Shown: positions 14,332-22,809 of the stretch, piece by piece
How positions within the stretch are numbered: position 1 is the stretch's first letter
How the letters are laid out: each line of letters opens with the position of its first letter
Assembly (NCBI RefSeq): GCF_009817885.1
Contig: NZ_CP041764.1
Location: 3,038,001-3,102,000, forward strand
DNA: 64,000 nucleotides
From: Serratia rhizosphaerae
GTDB lineage: Bacteria > Pseudomonadota > Gammaproteobacteria > Enterobacterales > Enterobacteriaceae
Direction: 5' to 3'
Program-made: the position numbers and the translations under genes
Notes under the pieces: generated by a model
Seen by the model: only the letters and a program-made list of their open reading frames with translations
What the model was told of the DNA's origin: nothing
Databases searched by the model: none

Positions 14332-16088
14332 AGGCGATAAAGGAGCTGCTGATCGGCACGGCGCCGACCAGGGCTAAATCATCCTCAGTGGCTTCATCGC
14401 CAGCTGGGCCGGCGGGGTATTTTATGCCGCAGTCCGCCACGCAGCTGCTGGACATGCCTGCTCGTAAACAGTGCCTGCAGCAGCTGTGGGAAAACAGTGC
14501 GCTGCCAAAGGATTTGTACGAAAAGTTTTATCTGCAGCCGCTCCATCACCTGGTGACGTTGATGCAAGTGCTGCCGGCAACCCGGAAGGGTGAGTATGCC
14601 AGCGAAGGGGGCCTGGTTGACATCACGCTGCAGACGACGACCTATGCCGTTCGCCTGGCCAAAGGGCATATGTTACCCCCGGGCGCGGCGCCTGAAGATC
14701 AGTCGGCACAAAATATTCTGTGGAACGCGGTGGTGTTTTACGCGGCGCTCTGGCGTTACCTGCCGCAATTAGACCTGGTAGAAGGCGAGCTGCAAAGCGG
14801 CCGAGCGTGGTTACCTGGTGTTACGGTTCCCGCCGAACCTTACCGTTTTCGATTCAAGCCGGTGGTGCCAGAACCAGATATCACGATGAGCCAAAGCGCG
14901 TTAATAGCGTGCCGTCTGCTGCCGGCGGAAGCGCTCAACTGGCTGTCTACCCTGCCGGCTGCAGCGCAGGCAGTGATGCTGATAGCGTCACGTCAGCCGA
15001 GCTCCCTGCCGGTGATCGATGAAATTATCGGGGAGGCCGTCACGCTGGCACGCGGTGATGCCATTGCCAACCCAGTGGCCGTTGCCATTCCTTCCTCTCC
15101 AATGCCAGTGCCGTCAGAGACATCGCCAGTGCCTGTTAGCGCTCCTGCTGCGCAGGTTGTGCTGGAGAGCAGTGTACCTGGTGTCGATGTGCAAAGTGCT
15201 GTGTCGGGAGAGCCGGTTCCCGCTGAGGGCCAGGGCAATAGTGCTGACACTGCCGCTGCAGTCAGCTCGGAAGAAGCCATGCCTGCTCCATCCGGTGATG
15301 TACTGCTGAGCTCAGCGCTAGATACACCCGTTAATGATTTACCGCTGGCCGAGATGGTTGTTGCACCAGAGCCTGCTGTTGAGGTTGAGGAGGATATGCA
15401 GGCGCTGCTTTCGCTGCTGAATGTCAGTGTATCTGCGCCGGAAGCCCCCGAAATGTTGGCTCAGGAGGACGCGCCCCAGAAGGAGGCTCCGGAGCCTACA
15501 GAAAGTGAGCGACCGGCAGCAGATTTACTCAATGTAGTGGATACGGTGACGACGTTACCAGAGAAAACTCCGCCCCTTATACCTGAAGCAACTACTTCTG
15601 ATGACGTTCCAGCTGTTGCCGAAGCAGTCATACCTCAAGACGAACCTGAAAATTCTGAACCGGTGATGGGGCAAGGAGCCTCTGAGGTTGGTAAAGGGGA
15701 AGTGCCGATCTCTGATGAGCATTCAGGGGAGCAGTTCCTGCAGTGGCTGAGTACAGGTCTGACTTCAGGGGAAATTCCTATCAATACGGCAGGCGCCAGG
15801 GTTCATCTTGTTGCCGGATTTGTCTTCTTAACTGTTCCAGGGATCTTCTACCTCTACCTTAAGCAATCGGGACTGGAAGGAAATCAACGCGAGGCATTAC
15901 AGGAGAGCTTTGAGCGATTGGATAAGCACCGGCGTGTAAAGGGTAAGCGGTTTTATTTTGCTGAGTTGTACGGAAATCCTGAGCGTACAGGTCCTTTTAA
16001 ACGTACCAAGGGGTATCTCATTAAAGCGAGTTTCCTCTATCGAGGGGCACCGGTGCCAGCCGACAGTCCGGTGCTGGTCATCCCTTGA
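14325..16088 (+). CDS. TraI/MOBH-like relaxase with degenerate HD site
   Basis: The 587-residue product aligns with MOBH relaxases of PAPI-1/SPI-7-type ICEs. An N-terminal TraI_2-like region (about 30-235) includes EGGLVDITLQTTTYAVRLA and LPPGAAPEDQSAQ. A Pro/Ala/Glu-rich linker spans about 240-460. A C-terminal TraI_2_C domain (about 465-587) includes INTAGARVHLVAGFVFLTVP. The residues expected to bind metal look changed: the His pair before GG is replaced (GEYAS at 89-93), the His of the LLDHSLE motif is Ile100, and the LLHDIGK motif reads LWRYLPQ at 142-148. It may therefore be a non-catalytic relative. The start overlaps the helicase stop. Confidence 0.8.
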   Translation: MLKAIKELLIGTAPTRAKSSSVASSPAGPAGYFMPQSATQLLDMPARKQCLQQLWENSALPKDLYEKFYLQPLHHLVTLMQVLPATRKGEYASEGGLVDITLQTTTYAVRLAKGHMLPPGAAPEDQSAQNILWNAVVFYAALWRYLPQLDLVEGELQSGRAWLPGVTVPAEPYRFRFKPVVPEPDITMSQSALIACRLLPAEALNWLSTLPAAAQAVMLIASRQPSSLPVIDEIIGEAVTLARGDAIANPVAVAIPSSPMPVPSETSPVPVSAPAAQVVLESSVPGVDVQSAVSGEPVPAEGQGNSADTAAAVSSEEAMPAPSGDVLLSSALDTPVNDLPLAEMVVAPEPAVEVEEDMQALLSLLNVSVSAPEAPEMLAQEDAPQKEAPEPTESERPAADLLNVVDTVTTLPEKTPPLIPEATTSDDVPAVAEAVIPQDEPENSEPVMGQGASEVGKGEVPISDEHSGEQFLQWLSTGLTSGEIPINTAGARVHLVAGFVFLTVPGIFYLYLKQSGLEGNQREALQESFERLDKHRRVKGKRFYFAELYGNPERTGPFKRTKGYLIKASFLYRGAPVPADSPVLVIP

Positions 16089-16142
16089 TAGGGATTGTCC
16101 GTGTCTTTATATGGCACTTAATTTCAACTGGGGGGATATATA

Positions 16143-17156
16143 ATGAACAAACGAGGAATGATGGACTGGGAAACATTGCTTGAGGAATATTGCTTCTCAA
16201 AACCACTCCGACCAGAAACTGAAAGCAGCTACCGAAAAGTGGTCGCAGTTTTCCAAAAATTTATTGGTGAAGATAAGTTGCCGGACGAGGTGACGCATCG
16301 CGATTTGATTCTCTGGAGAAGGGATATGCTTGGACGAGGTCTGACTACAAGTACCTGGAATAATAAGGTTCGTCATTTACGGGCGCTTTATAACCAGGGG
16401 ATCAAGAAAAATTGGCTCACGATTACAGCTAATCCGCTTGATGAAACGCAGGTTCCTCCGGGGAGTAAGCGGAAGAAGATACTAAATCGCAATCAGATCG
16501 TTAGGCTCAATTTAGTATTGGCGCAGTTTGAGGAGCGTGAAAAGTTACGAATAGGAAAGCCTCGTCCGTGTGCGCTGTATCCTGTCTGGTATTGGCGTAC
16601 GGTCATTGATGTGTTGCGTTCTACTGGCATGAGACAAAATCAACTGTTGCATATCCGTCTGATGGATGTCGATTTGGAAGCAAACTCGATGCTTCTCTGT
16701 AAAGAAGGCAGCAAGACACATCGTGAGTGGCTAGTACCCATAGTTAGCTTTGTTCGCGAACGAATGCGAATACTCGTCGAAAGAGCTAAAAACCAAGGTG
16801 CTGAGCCAGAAGACTATCTGTTCGATGTGGACCGATTTAAAAATCCTCTGGGGGAAGTAGGGCTGGAGCCTGAAATACAGCCTGTACGATCTTTCTTTAC
16901 CCGGCTGAGCAAGGAATGCGGTTTCAAGGTAAGCCCGCATAGGTTTAGACATACTCTGGCAACAGAGATGATGAAGTCGCCAGATCGCAACTTGGCCATG
17001 GTGAAAGGTCTGCTGGGGCACCGCAGCGTGAGTACAACCATGGAATATGTAGAGTTGGATTTGAAGATAACCGGGCAGGCATTAGAAGACGAGTTGTCTC
17101 TCTATATGGACGTGATTCCTGTCCGGGAAGAAGAAGTTAGGCTTGCCTTGACATAA
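16143..17156 (+). CDS. Tyrosine integrase of the ICE
   Basis: The 337-residue product is a phage-type tyrosine recombinase. A core-binding domain (about 10-100: YCFSKPLRPETESSYRKVV) is followed by the catalytic domain with Arg164 in STGMRQNQL, His266 and Arg269 in PHRFRHTLA, His293 in LLGHRSVSTT and nucleophile Tyr302 in MEYVELD. It starts after GGGGGGATATATA; an ATG at 16158 is an alternative. The gene ends 199 bp from the tRNA-Phe 3' end and reads towards it, as in tRNA-targeting islands. It should integrate and excise the element at the tRNA. All catalytic residues are present, so it may be active. Confidence 0.93.
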   Translation: MNKRGMMDWETLLEEYCFSKPLRPETESSYRKVVAVFQKFIGEDKLPDEVTHRDLILWRRDMLGRGLTTSTWNNKVRHLRALYNQGIKKNWLTITANPLDETQVPPGSKRKKILNRNQIVRLNLVLAQFEEREKLRIGKPRPCALYPVWYWRTVIDVLRSTGMRQNQLLHIRLMDVDLEANSMLLCKEGSKTHREWLVPIVSFVRERMRILVERAKNQGAEPEDYLFDVDRFKNPLGEVGLEPEIQPVRSFFTRLSKECGFKVSPHRFRHTLATEMMKSPDRNLAMVKGLLGHRSVSTTMEYVELDLKITGQALEDELSLYMDVIPVREEEVRLALT

Positions 17157-17190
17157 CTTTAACAAGCTGTAAAAATCAACAGTGATCGAG

Positions 17191-17228
17191 AAAAGGACGC
17201 CTGTGGGCCAACACAGGCATCCTTTTTA
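17191..17228 (+). terminator. Rho-independent terminator of the integrase gene
   Basis: GGACGCCTGTG and CACAGGCATCC pair with one mismatch around a 6-nt loop, followed by TTTTT. It lies 35 bp after the integrase stop. Confidence 0.8.
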
Positions 17229-17355
17229 AGAGGAACCTAGTTATCAATATCGAGTGTGTGGATGTCTCATAAACACTGCGATGCTGAGTTTAAGTTCCTT
17301 TGTTCCGCCCGTTAAAGGGTATGCCTCTAACCAGCGTGCTTTCATGCAGAATTAG

Positions 17356-17400
17356 TGGTGCCCGGACTCGGAATCGAACCAAGGACACGGGGATTTTCAA
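17356..17400. other. Probable attachment site of the ICE
   Basis: The 3' half of the tRNA-Phe gene faces the integrase. Elements of this type recombine within the tRNA 3' end and leave a direct repeat at their far end. The exact core cannot be set without the other end, which is outside the window. Confidence 0.6.
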
Positions 17401-17431
17401 TCCCCTGCTCTACCGACTGAGCTATCCGGGC
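17356..17431 (-). tRNA. pheV: tRNA-Phe (GAA)
   Basis: The 76-nt minus-strand gene starts GCCCGGATAGCTCAGTCGG and ends in GTCCGGGCACCA with encoded CCA. The acceptor stem GCCCGGA/TCCGGGC, D loop, anticodon loop TTGAAAA with anticodon GAA, and T loop GGTTCGATTCC are all intact. It lies near speC as pheV does in E. coli. The gene is complete despite the insertion, because the element restores the 3' end. Confidence 0.98.
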
Positions 17432-17441
17432 AACGGGGCGC

Positions 17442-17470
17442 ATTAAACCGTAAAGGCCGGGAGTCGTCAA
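17442..17470 (-). promoter_or_regulatory. tRNA-Phe promoter
   Basis: On the minus strand TTGACG (17470-17465) and TTTAAT (17447-17442) are 17 bp apart, followed by a GC-rich discriminator before the tRNA, typical of stringently controlled stable-RNA promoters. The remaining bases to 17791 hold no gene. Confidence 0.8.
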
Positions 17471-17791
17471 CGGCTTTCTGCCGCAAAGCGTTTGGTTGCT
17501 CCATTTTTAGTCAATTCGTTGCACTGCGGCAGGGCGTTCGCAGGCTCTGCCGCAGTTGCCGTTCACGCACTCTTTCCCCGTCTGCCGCCAGGTTTTTCTC
17601 CCTTTTGCCGCCGCCTGCCCGTTTTAACGAAAATTTAACCATTAATCATGCGCTTCCCGTTGACCCATGGTTTTTTTGTGCTCAATGTCACTTTAATAAC
17701 ATTTATCCTCTGATATGTTCTCCTAATAACATTTTTATATGTGTGACTATGCCTCCTGACAGGGTGGTATACAATTTCCCGGGGAAGAAAT

Positions 17792-18973
17792 ATGAAGTAT
17801 CTCATTGGTATATTAAGCATTTTTGTTATTTATGCTTTGGCGGTGTTGGTGAGTAATAACCGTAAAAATATTCGCTATCGGCCGCTGGGTGTGATGTTAC
17901 TGTGTCAGTTTGTTATGGCATTGTTGCTATTGAAAACGGACGCCGGCAATACCGGCATCGCCGCCGTGGCCGGAGTATTTGGCCATCTGTTGGCCTACGC
18001 CAATGAGGGCGTCAACTTTGTGTTCGGCGGCCTGCTGAATAAAGGAGAGATCTCGTTCTTCCTGTCGGTATTGCTGCCTATCGTGTTTATTTCCGCACTG
18101 ATCGGCATTTTGCAGCACTGGCGTATTCTGGGCTTCATCATCAAGTACATCGGTCTCGGGCTCAGCAAAATCAACGGTATGGGGCGTCTGGAGTCCTATA
18201 ACGCGGTGGCCTCGGCGATCCTCGGCCAGTCCGAAGTATTTATCTCGGTAAAAAAACAGCTCGGCCTGCTGCCGGAGCATCGCCTGTATACGCTGTGCAC
18301 CTCGGCGATGTCGACGGTCTCGATGTCGATTATCGGCGCCTACATGGTGATGCTGGAGCCGCGCTACGTGGTGACGGCGTTAGTTCTGAACCTGTTCGGC
18401 GGTTTTATCATGGCGTCGCTGATCAACCCTTATCAGGTGAACCCGCAGGAAGATCTGCTGGACGTCAGCGAAGGGGAGAAACAGAGCTTTTTTGAAGTGC
18501 TGAGCGAGTACATCCTCGACGGTTTTAAAGTGGCGGTGATCGTCGGCGCGATGCTGATCGGCTTTATCGCGTTAATCGCCATGGCCAACGCCATCTTCAC
18601 CGCGCTGTTCGGCATCTCTTTCCAGGATATTCTCGGCTACCTGTTCTCGCCGCTGGCGTTCCTGATCGGCGTACCGTGGCATGAAGCCGTGCAGGCCGGC
18701 AGCCTGATGGCGACCAAAATCGTCAGTAACGAATTTGTCGCGATGCTGAACTTCTCACAGGGCGACTTTAATTTCTCCGAGCGTACCGTGGCGATCATCT
18801 CCGTCTTTATGGTGTCGTTCGCCAACTTCTCCTCCATCGGCATTATCGTCGGCGCGATCAAGGCGCTGGACAGCAAGCAGGGGAACAGCGCGGCGCGCTT
18901 TGGTCTGAAATTGCTGTACGGCTCAACGCTGGTCAGCTTCTTGAATGCGACGGTGGTAGGGCTGCTGTTTTAA
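17792..18973 (+). CDS. NupC-family concentrative nucleoside transporter
   Basis: The 393-residue inner-membrane protein has the NupC/CNT layout: three N-terminal helices, then the transport core with ILGQSEVFISVKKQL (the GQ-S/T-E motif that binds nucleoside) and PWHEAVQAGSLMATKIVSNEFVA (the second substrate signature with conserved Glu and Asn-Glu). It would import nucleosides with protons or sodium. The next gene, 63 bp downstream, encodes a periplasmic nucleotidase that would supply nucleosides, so the two probably act together. ATG 17792 follows GGGGAAGAAAT. It is probably a paralogue of the general NupC. Confidence 0.9.
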   Translation: MKYLIGILSIFVIYALAVLVSNNRKNIRYRPLGVMLLCQFVMALLLLKTDAGNTGIAAVAGVFGHLLAYANEGVNFVFGGLLNKGEISFFLSVLLPIVFISALIGILQHWRILGFIIKYIGLGLSKINGMGRLESYNAVASAILGQSEVFISVKKQLGLLPEHRLYTLCTSAMSTVSMSIIGAYMVMLEPRYVVTALVLNLFGGFIMASLINPYQVNPQEDLLDVSEGEKQSFFEVLSEYILDGFKVAVIVGAMLIGFIALIAMANAIFTALFGISFQDILGYLFSPLAFLIGVPWHEAVQAGSLMATKIVSNEFVAMLNFSQGDFNFSERTVAIISVFMVSFANFSSIGIIVGAIKALDSKQGNSAARFGLKLLYGSTLVSFLNATVVGLLF

Positions 18974-19036
18974 CCCGGTCACATCGGGGCAGTTTGGCCG
19001 CCGGGCGGCCAATTTTCAACACACAGGGAAAGTAGC

Positions 19037-21007
19037 ATGAAACTATTAAAATCAGTCAGTAAAGTGACGTTATTAGCAGTGATGATATCCGGTGTCTGCC
19101 ACGCCGCCACGGTGAATCTGCGGGTGATGGAAACCACCGATATGCACGGCAATATGATGGATTACGACTACTACAAGGATCGCGCAACGGCTCAGCATGG
19201 CCTGGTGCGCGCCGCCACGCTGATCGATGCAGCGCGGACGGAAGTAGACAACAGCGTGCTGGTGGATAACGGCGACGTGATTCAGGGCAGTCCGATGGCC
19301 GACTATGCCGCGGCGCATCTGAAAAAAGGCGACGTGCACCCGGTTTATCAGGCGATGAACCGTCTGGACTACGCGGTAGGCAGCGTCGGCAACCACGAGT
19401 TCAATTACGGGCTGGACTACCTGCAGCTGGCGCTGAGCGGCGCCAAATTCCCTTACATCAACGCCAACGTCTACCATGCCGACGGTGAGAAGCCTTACTT
19501 CAAACAGTATCTGATCGTCGATACGCCGGTGAAGGACAGCGAAGGCAAAATGCATAACCTGCGCATCGGTTATATCGGCTTTGTGCCGCCGCAAATCGCC
19601 CTGTGGGACCGCGCCCACCTGGAAGGTAAAGTGGTGGTGAAAGACATCACCGAAACGGCGAAGAAACTGGTGCCGCAGATGCGTAAAGAGGGTGCCGACG
19701 TGGTGATCGCCATTGCCCACTCCGGCATCTCCGCCGATCCGTACAAAGCGCTGGCGGAAAACTCGAGCTACTACCTGTCTCAGGTGCCGGGCATTAACGC
19801 TATCGCCTTCGGCCATTCCCACGGGGTCTTCCCGAGCGCCAGTTTCGCTTCACTGCCGGGCGTGGATATCGCCAAGGGCACGGTGAATGGCGTGCCGGCC
19901 GTGATGCCGGGGCGTTGGGCCGATCACCTGGGGGTGATCGATCTGGTCATTGAGGGTGAAGAGGGCAAATGGCAGGTGACGTCCGGCAAGGCCGAGGCGC
20001 GCCCTATCTATGACAGCAAGGCGGGCAAGTCGCTGGTGGATGCGAAGCCGGAACTGGTCGAGGCGCTGAAAAACGCCCATGACAGCACGCGTGAATACGT
20101 TAACAAGCCGATCGGCAAGCTGGCTGCCGGCATCGACTCCTATCTGGCCCTGGTGCAGGATACGGCGGCGATGCAGGTGATCCGCGATGCGCAGCGAGCC
20201 TATGTGGAACGTATGATCCAGGGCGATCCGGATCTGGCTGACCTGCCGGTGCTGACCGCCGCCGCGCCGTTTAAAGTCGGCGGCCGCAAAAACGCGCCGG
20301 ATGACTTCGTCGATATCGCGCAGGGCGATCTGAGCTTCCGCAACGCGGCGCAGCTGTATCAATACGCCAACACCCTCGCCGCCGTGCGCGTGAAGGGCAA
20401 GGATGTGAAACAGTGGCTGGAATGTTCGGCGGGGATGTACAACCAGATCGACCCGAACAGCGAAGCGCCGCAGTCGCTGCTGAACTGGGACGGTTTCCGC
20501 GCCTACAACTTCGATATGTTCGACGCGCTCACCTATCAGATCGATGTGACCCAGCCGGCGCGTTATGACGTCGACTGCAACCTGATCAACCCGCAGGCGC
20601 AGCGTATTGCCTCGGTGACCTATCAGGGCAAACCGCTGGATGACAACGCCGAATTCCTGGTGGCGGTGAACAACTATCGTGCCTTTACCGGTAAATTCCC
20701 CGGCACCGGGGACAAGAACGTGGTGATCAATGCGCCGGATGAAGTGCGTTCGATCATCGCCGACTATATCAATACGCAAACCCAGCAGCACGGCCAGTAC
20801 GCGCCGGCGGCGAAGAACGGCTGGAGCATTGCACCGATCAAATCGGACAAAAAGCTGGATATCCGCATGGAAACCTCGCCTGATGAGCATGCCGCACAGC
20901 TTATCAGGCAGTCAGCGCAGCATCCGATGACTTACATCGGCAAAGACGACATCGGCTTTGCGGTTTATAGGATCGATCTGCAACGTCCTTCTGCGAATAA
21001 AAAATAA
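19037..21007 (+). CDS. CpdB-like 2',3'-cyclic phosphodiesterase/3'-nucleotidase
   Basis: The 656-residue product follows E. coli CpdB closely along its length. It has a signal peptide ending near VCHA, a metallophosphoesterase domain with METTDMHGNMMDYDYY, VDNGDVIQGSP, GSVGNHEFNYG and AIAHSG (metal ligands), and a C-terminal 5'-nucleotidase domain with APFKVGGRKNAPDD and WECSAG-like substrate regions. It acts in the periplasm on 2',3'-cyclic nucleotides and 3'-nucleotides. It lies between a nucleoside transporter and a porin gene, which suggests a dedicated nucleotide-use locus. It may be a second CpdB; whether the usual cpdB exists elsewhere cannot be seen here. Confidence 0.9.
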   Translation: MKLLKSVSKVTLLAVMISGVCHAATVNLRVMETTDMHGNMMDYDYYKDRATAQHGLVRAATLIDAARTEVDNSVLVDNGDVIQGSPMADYAAAHLKKGDVHPVYQAMNRLDYAVGSVGNHEFNYGLDYLQLALSGAKFPYINANVYHADGEKPYFKQYLIVDTPVKDSEGKMHNLRIGYIGFVPPQIALWDRAHLEGKVVVKDITETAKKLVPQMRKEGADVVIAIAHSGISADPYKALAENSSYYLSQVPGINAIAFGHSHGVFPSASFASLPGVDIAKGTVNGVPAVMPGRWADHLGVIDLVIEGEEGKWQVTSGKAEARPIYDSKAGKSLVDAKPELVEALKNAHDSTREYVNKPIGKLAAGIDSYLALVQDTAAMQVIRDAQRAYVERMIQGDPDLADLPVLTAAAPFKVGGRKNAPDDFVDIAQGDLSFRNAAQLYQYANTLAAVRVKGKDVKQWLECSAGMYNQIDPNSEAPQSLLNWDGFRAYNFDMFDALTYQIDVTQPARYDVDCNLINPQAQRIASVTYQGKPLDDNAEFLVAVNNYRAFTGKFPGTGDKNVVINAPDEVRSIIADYINTQTQQHGQYAPAAKNGWSIAPIKSDKKLDIRMETSPDEHAAQLIRQSAQHPMTYIGKDDIGFAVYRIDLQRPSANKK

Positions 21008-21036
21008 CGCCGTACCAACGGAATAAATAACATGCA

Positions 21037-21060
21037 GGCTTTACCGGAAAAGGTAAAGCC
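21037..21060. repeat. Hairpin in the cpdB-like/porin gap
   Basis: GGCTTTACC and GGTAAAGCC form a perfect 9-bp stem around a GGAAAA loop. It may stabilise or process the transcript between the two genes. Confidence 0.5.
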
Positions 21061-21081
21061 CGCAAACGCGCACCATCAACC

Positions 21082-21100
21082 GAGGGCGCGAGCCCTCTTT
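21082..21100 (+). terminator. Weak terminator or attenuator before the porin gene
   Basis: GAGGGC-GCGA-GCCCTC is followed by only TTT. Partial termination here would make porin levels lower than those of the upstream genes. Confidence 0.5.
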
Positions 21101-21148
21101 ATAACGTTAATTTCAATACCTGGGCGAAATAGAAAACGGAGCTTTTCT

Positions 21149-22492
21149 ATGAAAAATAAAAAAATGGGATTTAAAAAAAGTAATTTGTTAATGATGTTAC
21201 CTCTGGCGGCACTGGCGGCGTTTAATGCCGATGCGGCAGAAAATAAAAAATTCGGCGGTGTTTTTGCCGGGTTTGTTGATGATAGCCATGCCGATCTTTC
21301 CTTCCGCAATGTATTTAAAAACCTGAGTACGGAAGATTACGGCTCGCGCTCTAACCAGACCGCGTGGGGGCAGGGAATTACGCTGGATTACCAGTCGGGC
21401 TATATCAACGATATGCTCGGGGTGGACGCGTCCTATTATGGCGTGGTCAAACTGGCCGCCAGCGATGATTTCTGGGGGCGCAGCGTGCTGTATAACGACG
21501 ACGGCCAGGCGAAAGGTTTTAACAAGCTGGGGCAGCTGTATATGAAGGCGCGCCTGGGGGATGAGGATACCTATCTGCGTCTCTATGGCGGCTGGCAGCA
21601 AATTAAAAAGTGGGGCGCGCTGAATAACTCGACCCGCGCCATCCCGAGCACCTATCTGGGCTGGCGCGGCGAAACCGGCAGCGGGCCGCTGCGCCTGCGC
21701 GGCGCCTATGTCACGCGCTACAGCGACAGGGATTCCCCGGAGAAAGTGCATTTCCGCACCGCCGACAAGAAACAGATTAGCCAGATCGCCACCGGCGAGC
21801 TGAGCTACGCGCAGCGTGACTACGGCGCCCGCTATTTCTTTGGCGAAAGTCATAACTATCTTCAGCGTCACGGTCTGGAGTTTGACTGGCGGCCGGCGAT
21901 GCTGGCGGACTATCGCGCCGCGCTCGGCACTCAGCTTTACATGAACCATGGCCTGCAGGACTGGACCAGCATGTCGCCGAGCAAGAAAACCTTTGATCGC
22001 GATGCCTACCACGCCGCGCTGTCGCTGAACTGGCAGGCCGGACGCTGGAAGAACAAGGCCGGTCTCTCCTATACGCGCGCGCATCTGTCGCAGGGGTTGG
22101 GGCGTTTTGAATGGCACCTGGCGAAGCTCAGCCGCGGCACCTTTAATTCGATGGCCGACAGCTGGGGCAACGACTATGTCGGCCATAACGAAAAAATGGT
22201 GGCCTGGACGTTTGGCTATGCCGTGACGCCGGACGTTGAAATGGGGATGGTGACCAACTACGGCTGGGGTATGAAGTATCAGGGACGCGGCATCCAGCGC
22301 GGCGAAACCCTGATGTATTCGCGCTGGACGCCGTCTGCGGTGAAGGATCTGAGTCTGCAGCTGTCCGGCGGGCCATCCTGGAACTATCAAAGCCAGAACA
22401 ACCGGCCGAAGCTGACCGCCGACGGCAAACCAATGCGGGCGCAAAATCACTCGGTCGAACTGCAGGTCGATTACAAATTTAATCTGTTCTAA
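21149..22492 (+). CDS. OprD-family outer-membrane porin
   Basis: The 447-residue product has a signal peptide (MKNKKMGFKKSNLLMMLPLA onward, cleavage after ADA) and then many alternating short strands ending in VELQVDYKFNLF, with a terminal aromatic residue as outer-membrane beta-barrels require. Internal landmarks such as GVDASYYGVVKL and KARLGDEDTYLRLYGGWQ fit the OprD/ChiP family of substrate-selective porins. ATG 21149 follows ACGGAGC; the open frame upstream (from 21032) crosses two hairpins and is not coding. Being behind the nucleoside transporter and nucleotidase genes, it may pass nucleotides or nucleosides through the outer membrane; that substrate is inferred from context. Confidence 0.85.
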   Translation: MKNKKMGFKKSNLLMMLPLAALAAFNADAAENKKFGGVFAGFVDDSHADLSFRNVFKNLSTEDYGSRSNQTAWGQGITLDYQSGYINDMLGVDASYYGVVKLAASDDFWGRSVLYNDDGQAKGFNKLGQLYMKARLGDEDTYLRLYGGWQQIKKWGALNNSTRAIPSTYLGWRGETGSGPLRLRGAYVTRYSDRDSPEKVHFRTADKKQISQIATGELSYAQRDYGARYFFGESHNYLQRHGLEFDWRPAMLADYRAALGTQLYMNHGLQDWTSMSPSKKTFDRDAYHAALSLNWQAGRWKNKAGLSYTRAHLSQGLGRFEWHLAKLSRGTFNSMADSWGNDYVGHNEKMVAWTFGYAVTPDVEMGMVTNYGWGMKYQGRGIQRGETLMYSRWTPSAVKDLSLQLSGGPSWNYQSQNNRPKLTADGKPMRAQNHSVELQVDYKFNLF

Positions 22493-22501
22493 CGCCGCTT
22501 G

Positions 22502-22532
22502 ATTCAGCGCAGCGTGGCAAACTGCGCTGAAT
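22502..22532 (+). terminator. Hairpin after the porin gene
   Basis: ATTCAGCGCAG and CTGCGCTGAAT form a perfect 11-bp stem, followed by a weak TATTA tail. It probably ends the transcription unit. The remaining AT-rich bases to 22809 hold no gene. Confidence 0.65.
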
Positions 22533-22809
22533 TATTAGCCTGTCAATATAGTTTCCTTTGTTACAAATCACTCTCGGCTCGAGCGTTGATTTTAACTGTC
22601 TGTATTTTATCTACTTATATTATTTTTTTGTTTTTACAGCAAAGGGTAACATAATTTAATCTAAAGTATTTATCGGCGGTGCTTCACTTTTCCATTTGCG
22701 CCCTTGCCGGGTGGCCGCAGGTTAAGCGTTTGGCTGTGCAGGATAATCGTCATTATTTTATGCAGGCTGATGGCGTCACTTCATTCCCCATTGTTTGAGA
22801 GTTGGCACA

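Larger units (their letters stand above)
1..17355. mobile_element. Integrase-proximal end of a tRNA-Phe-inserted ICE (SPI-7/PAPI-1-like)
   Basis: The segment left of the tRNA-Phe gene holds a tyrosine integrase about 200 bp from the tRNA 3' end, a TraI-type protein, a UvrD-like helicase, an ArdC-like protein, a DUF1281-type protein and an N-6 methylase remnant, with no chromosomal housekeeping genes. An integrase next to TraI and a helicase at a tRNA-Phe gene is the known arrangement of SPI-7/PAPI-1-type ICEs. No second copy of the tRNA 3' end was noticed in the segment, so it continues beyond the left edge. No type IV secretion or partition genes are visible here; they would have to lie further left. 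The family assignment is inferred from gene content. Confidence 0.85.

Noticed and set aside
14325..16088. Frameshift or truncation of the TraI-like gene
   Set aside because: Both the N-terminal and C-terminal domains are in one open frame; only individual residues are changed, not the reading frame.
21197..22450. A 417-codon minus-strand frame opposite the porin gene
   Set aside because: The porin on the + strand has a signal peptide and barrel pattern; the antisense frame has no domain or start signals.
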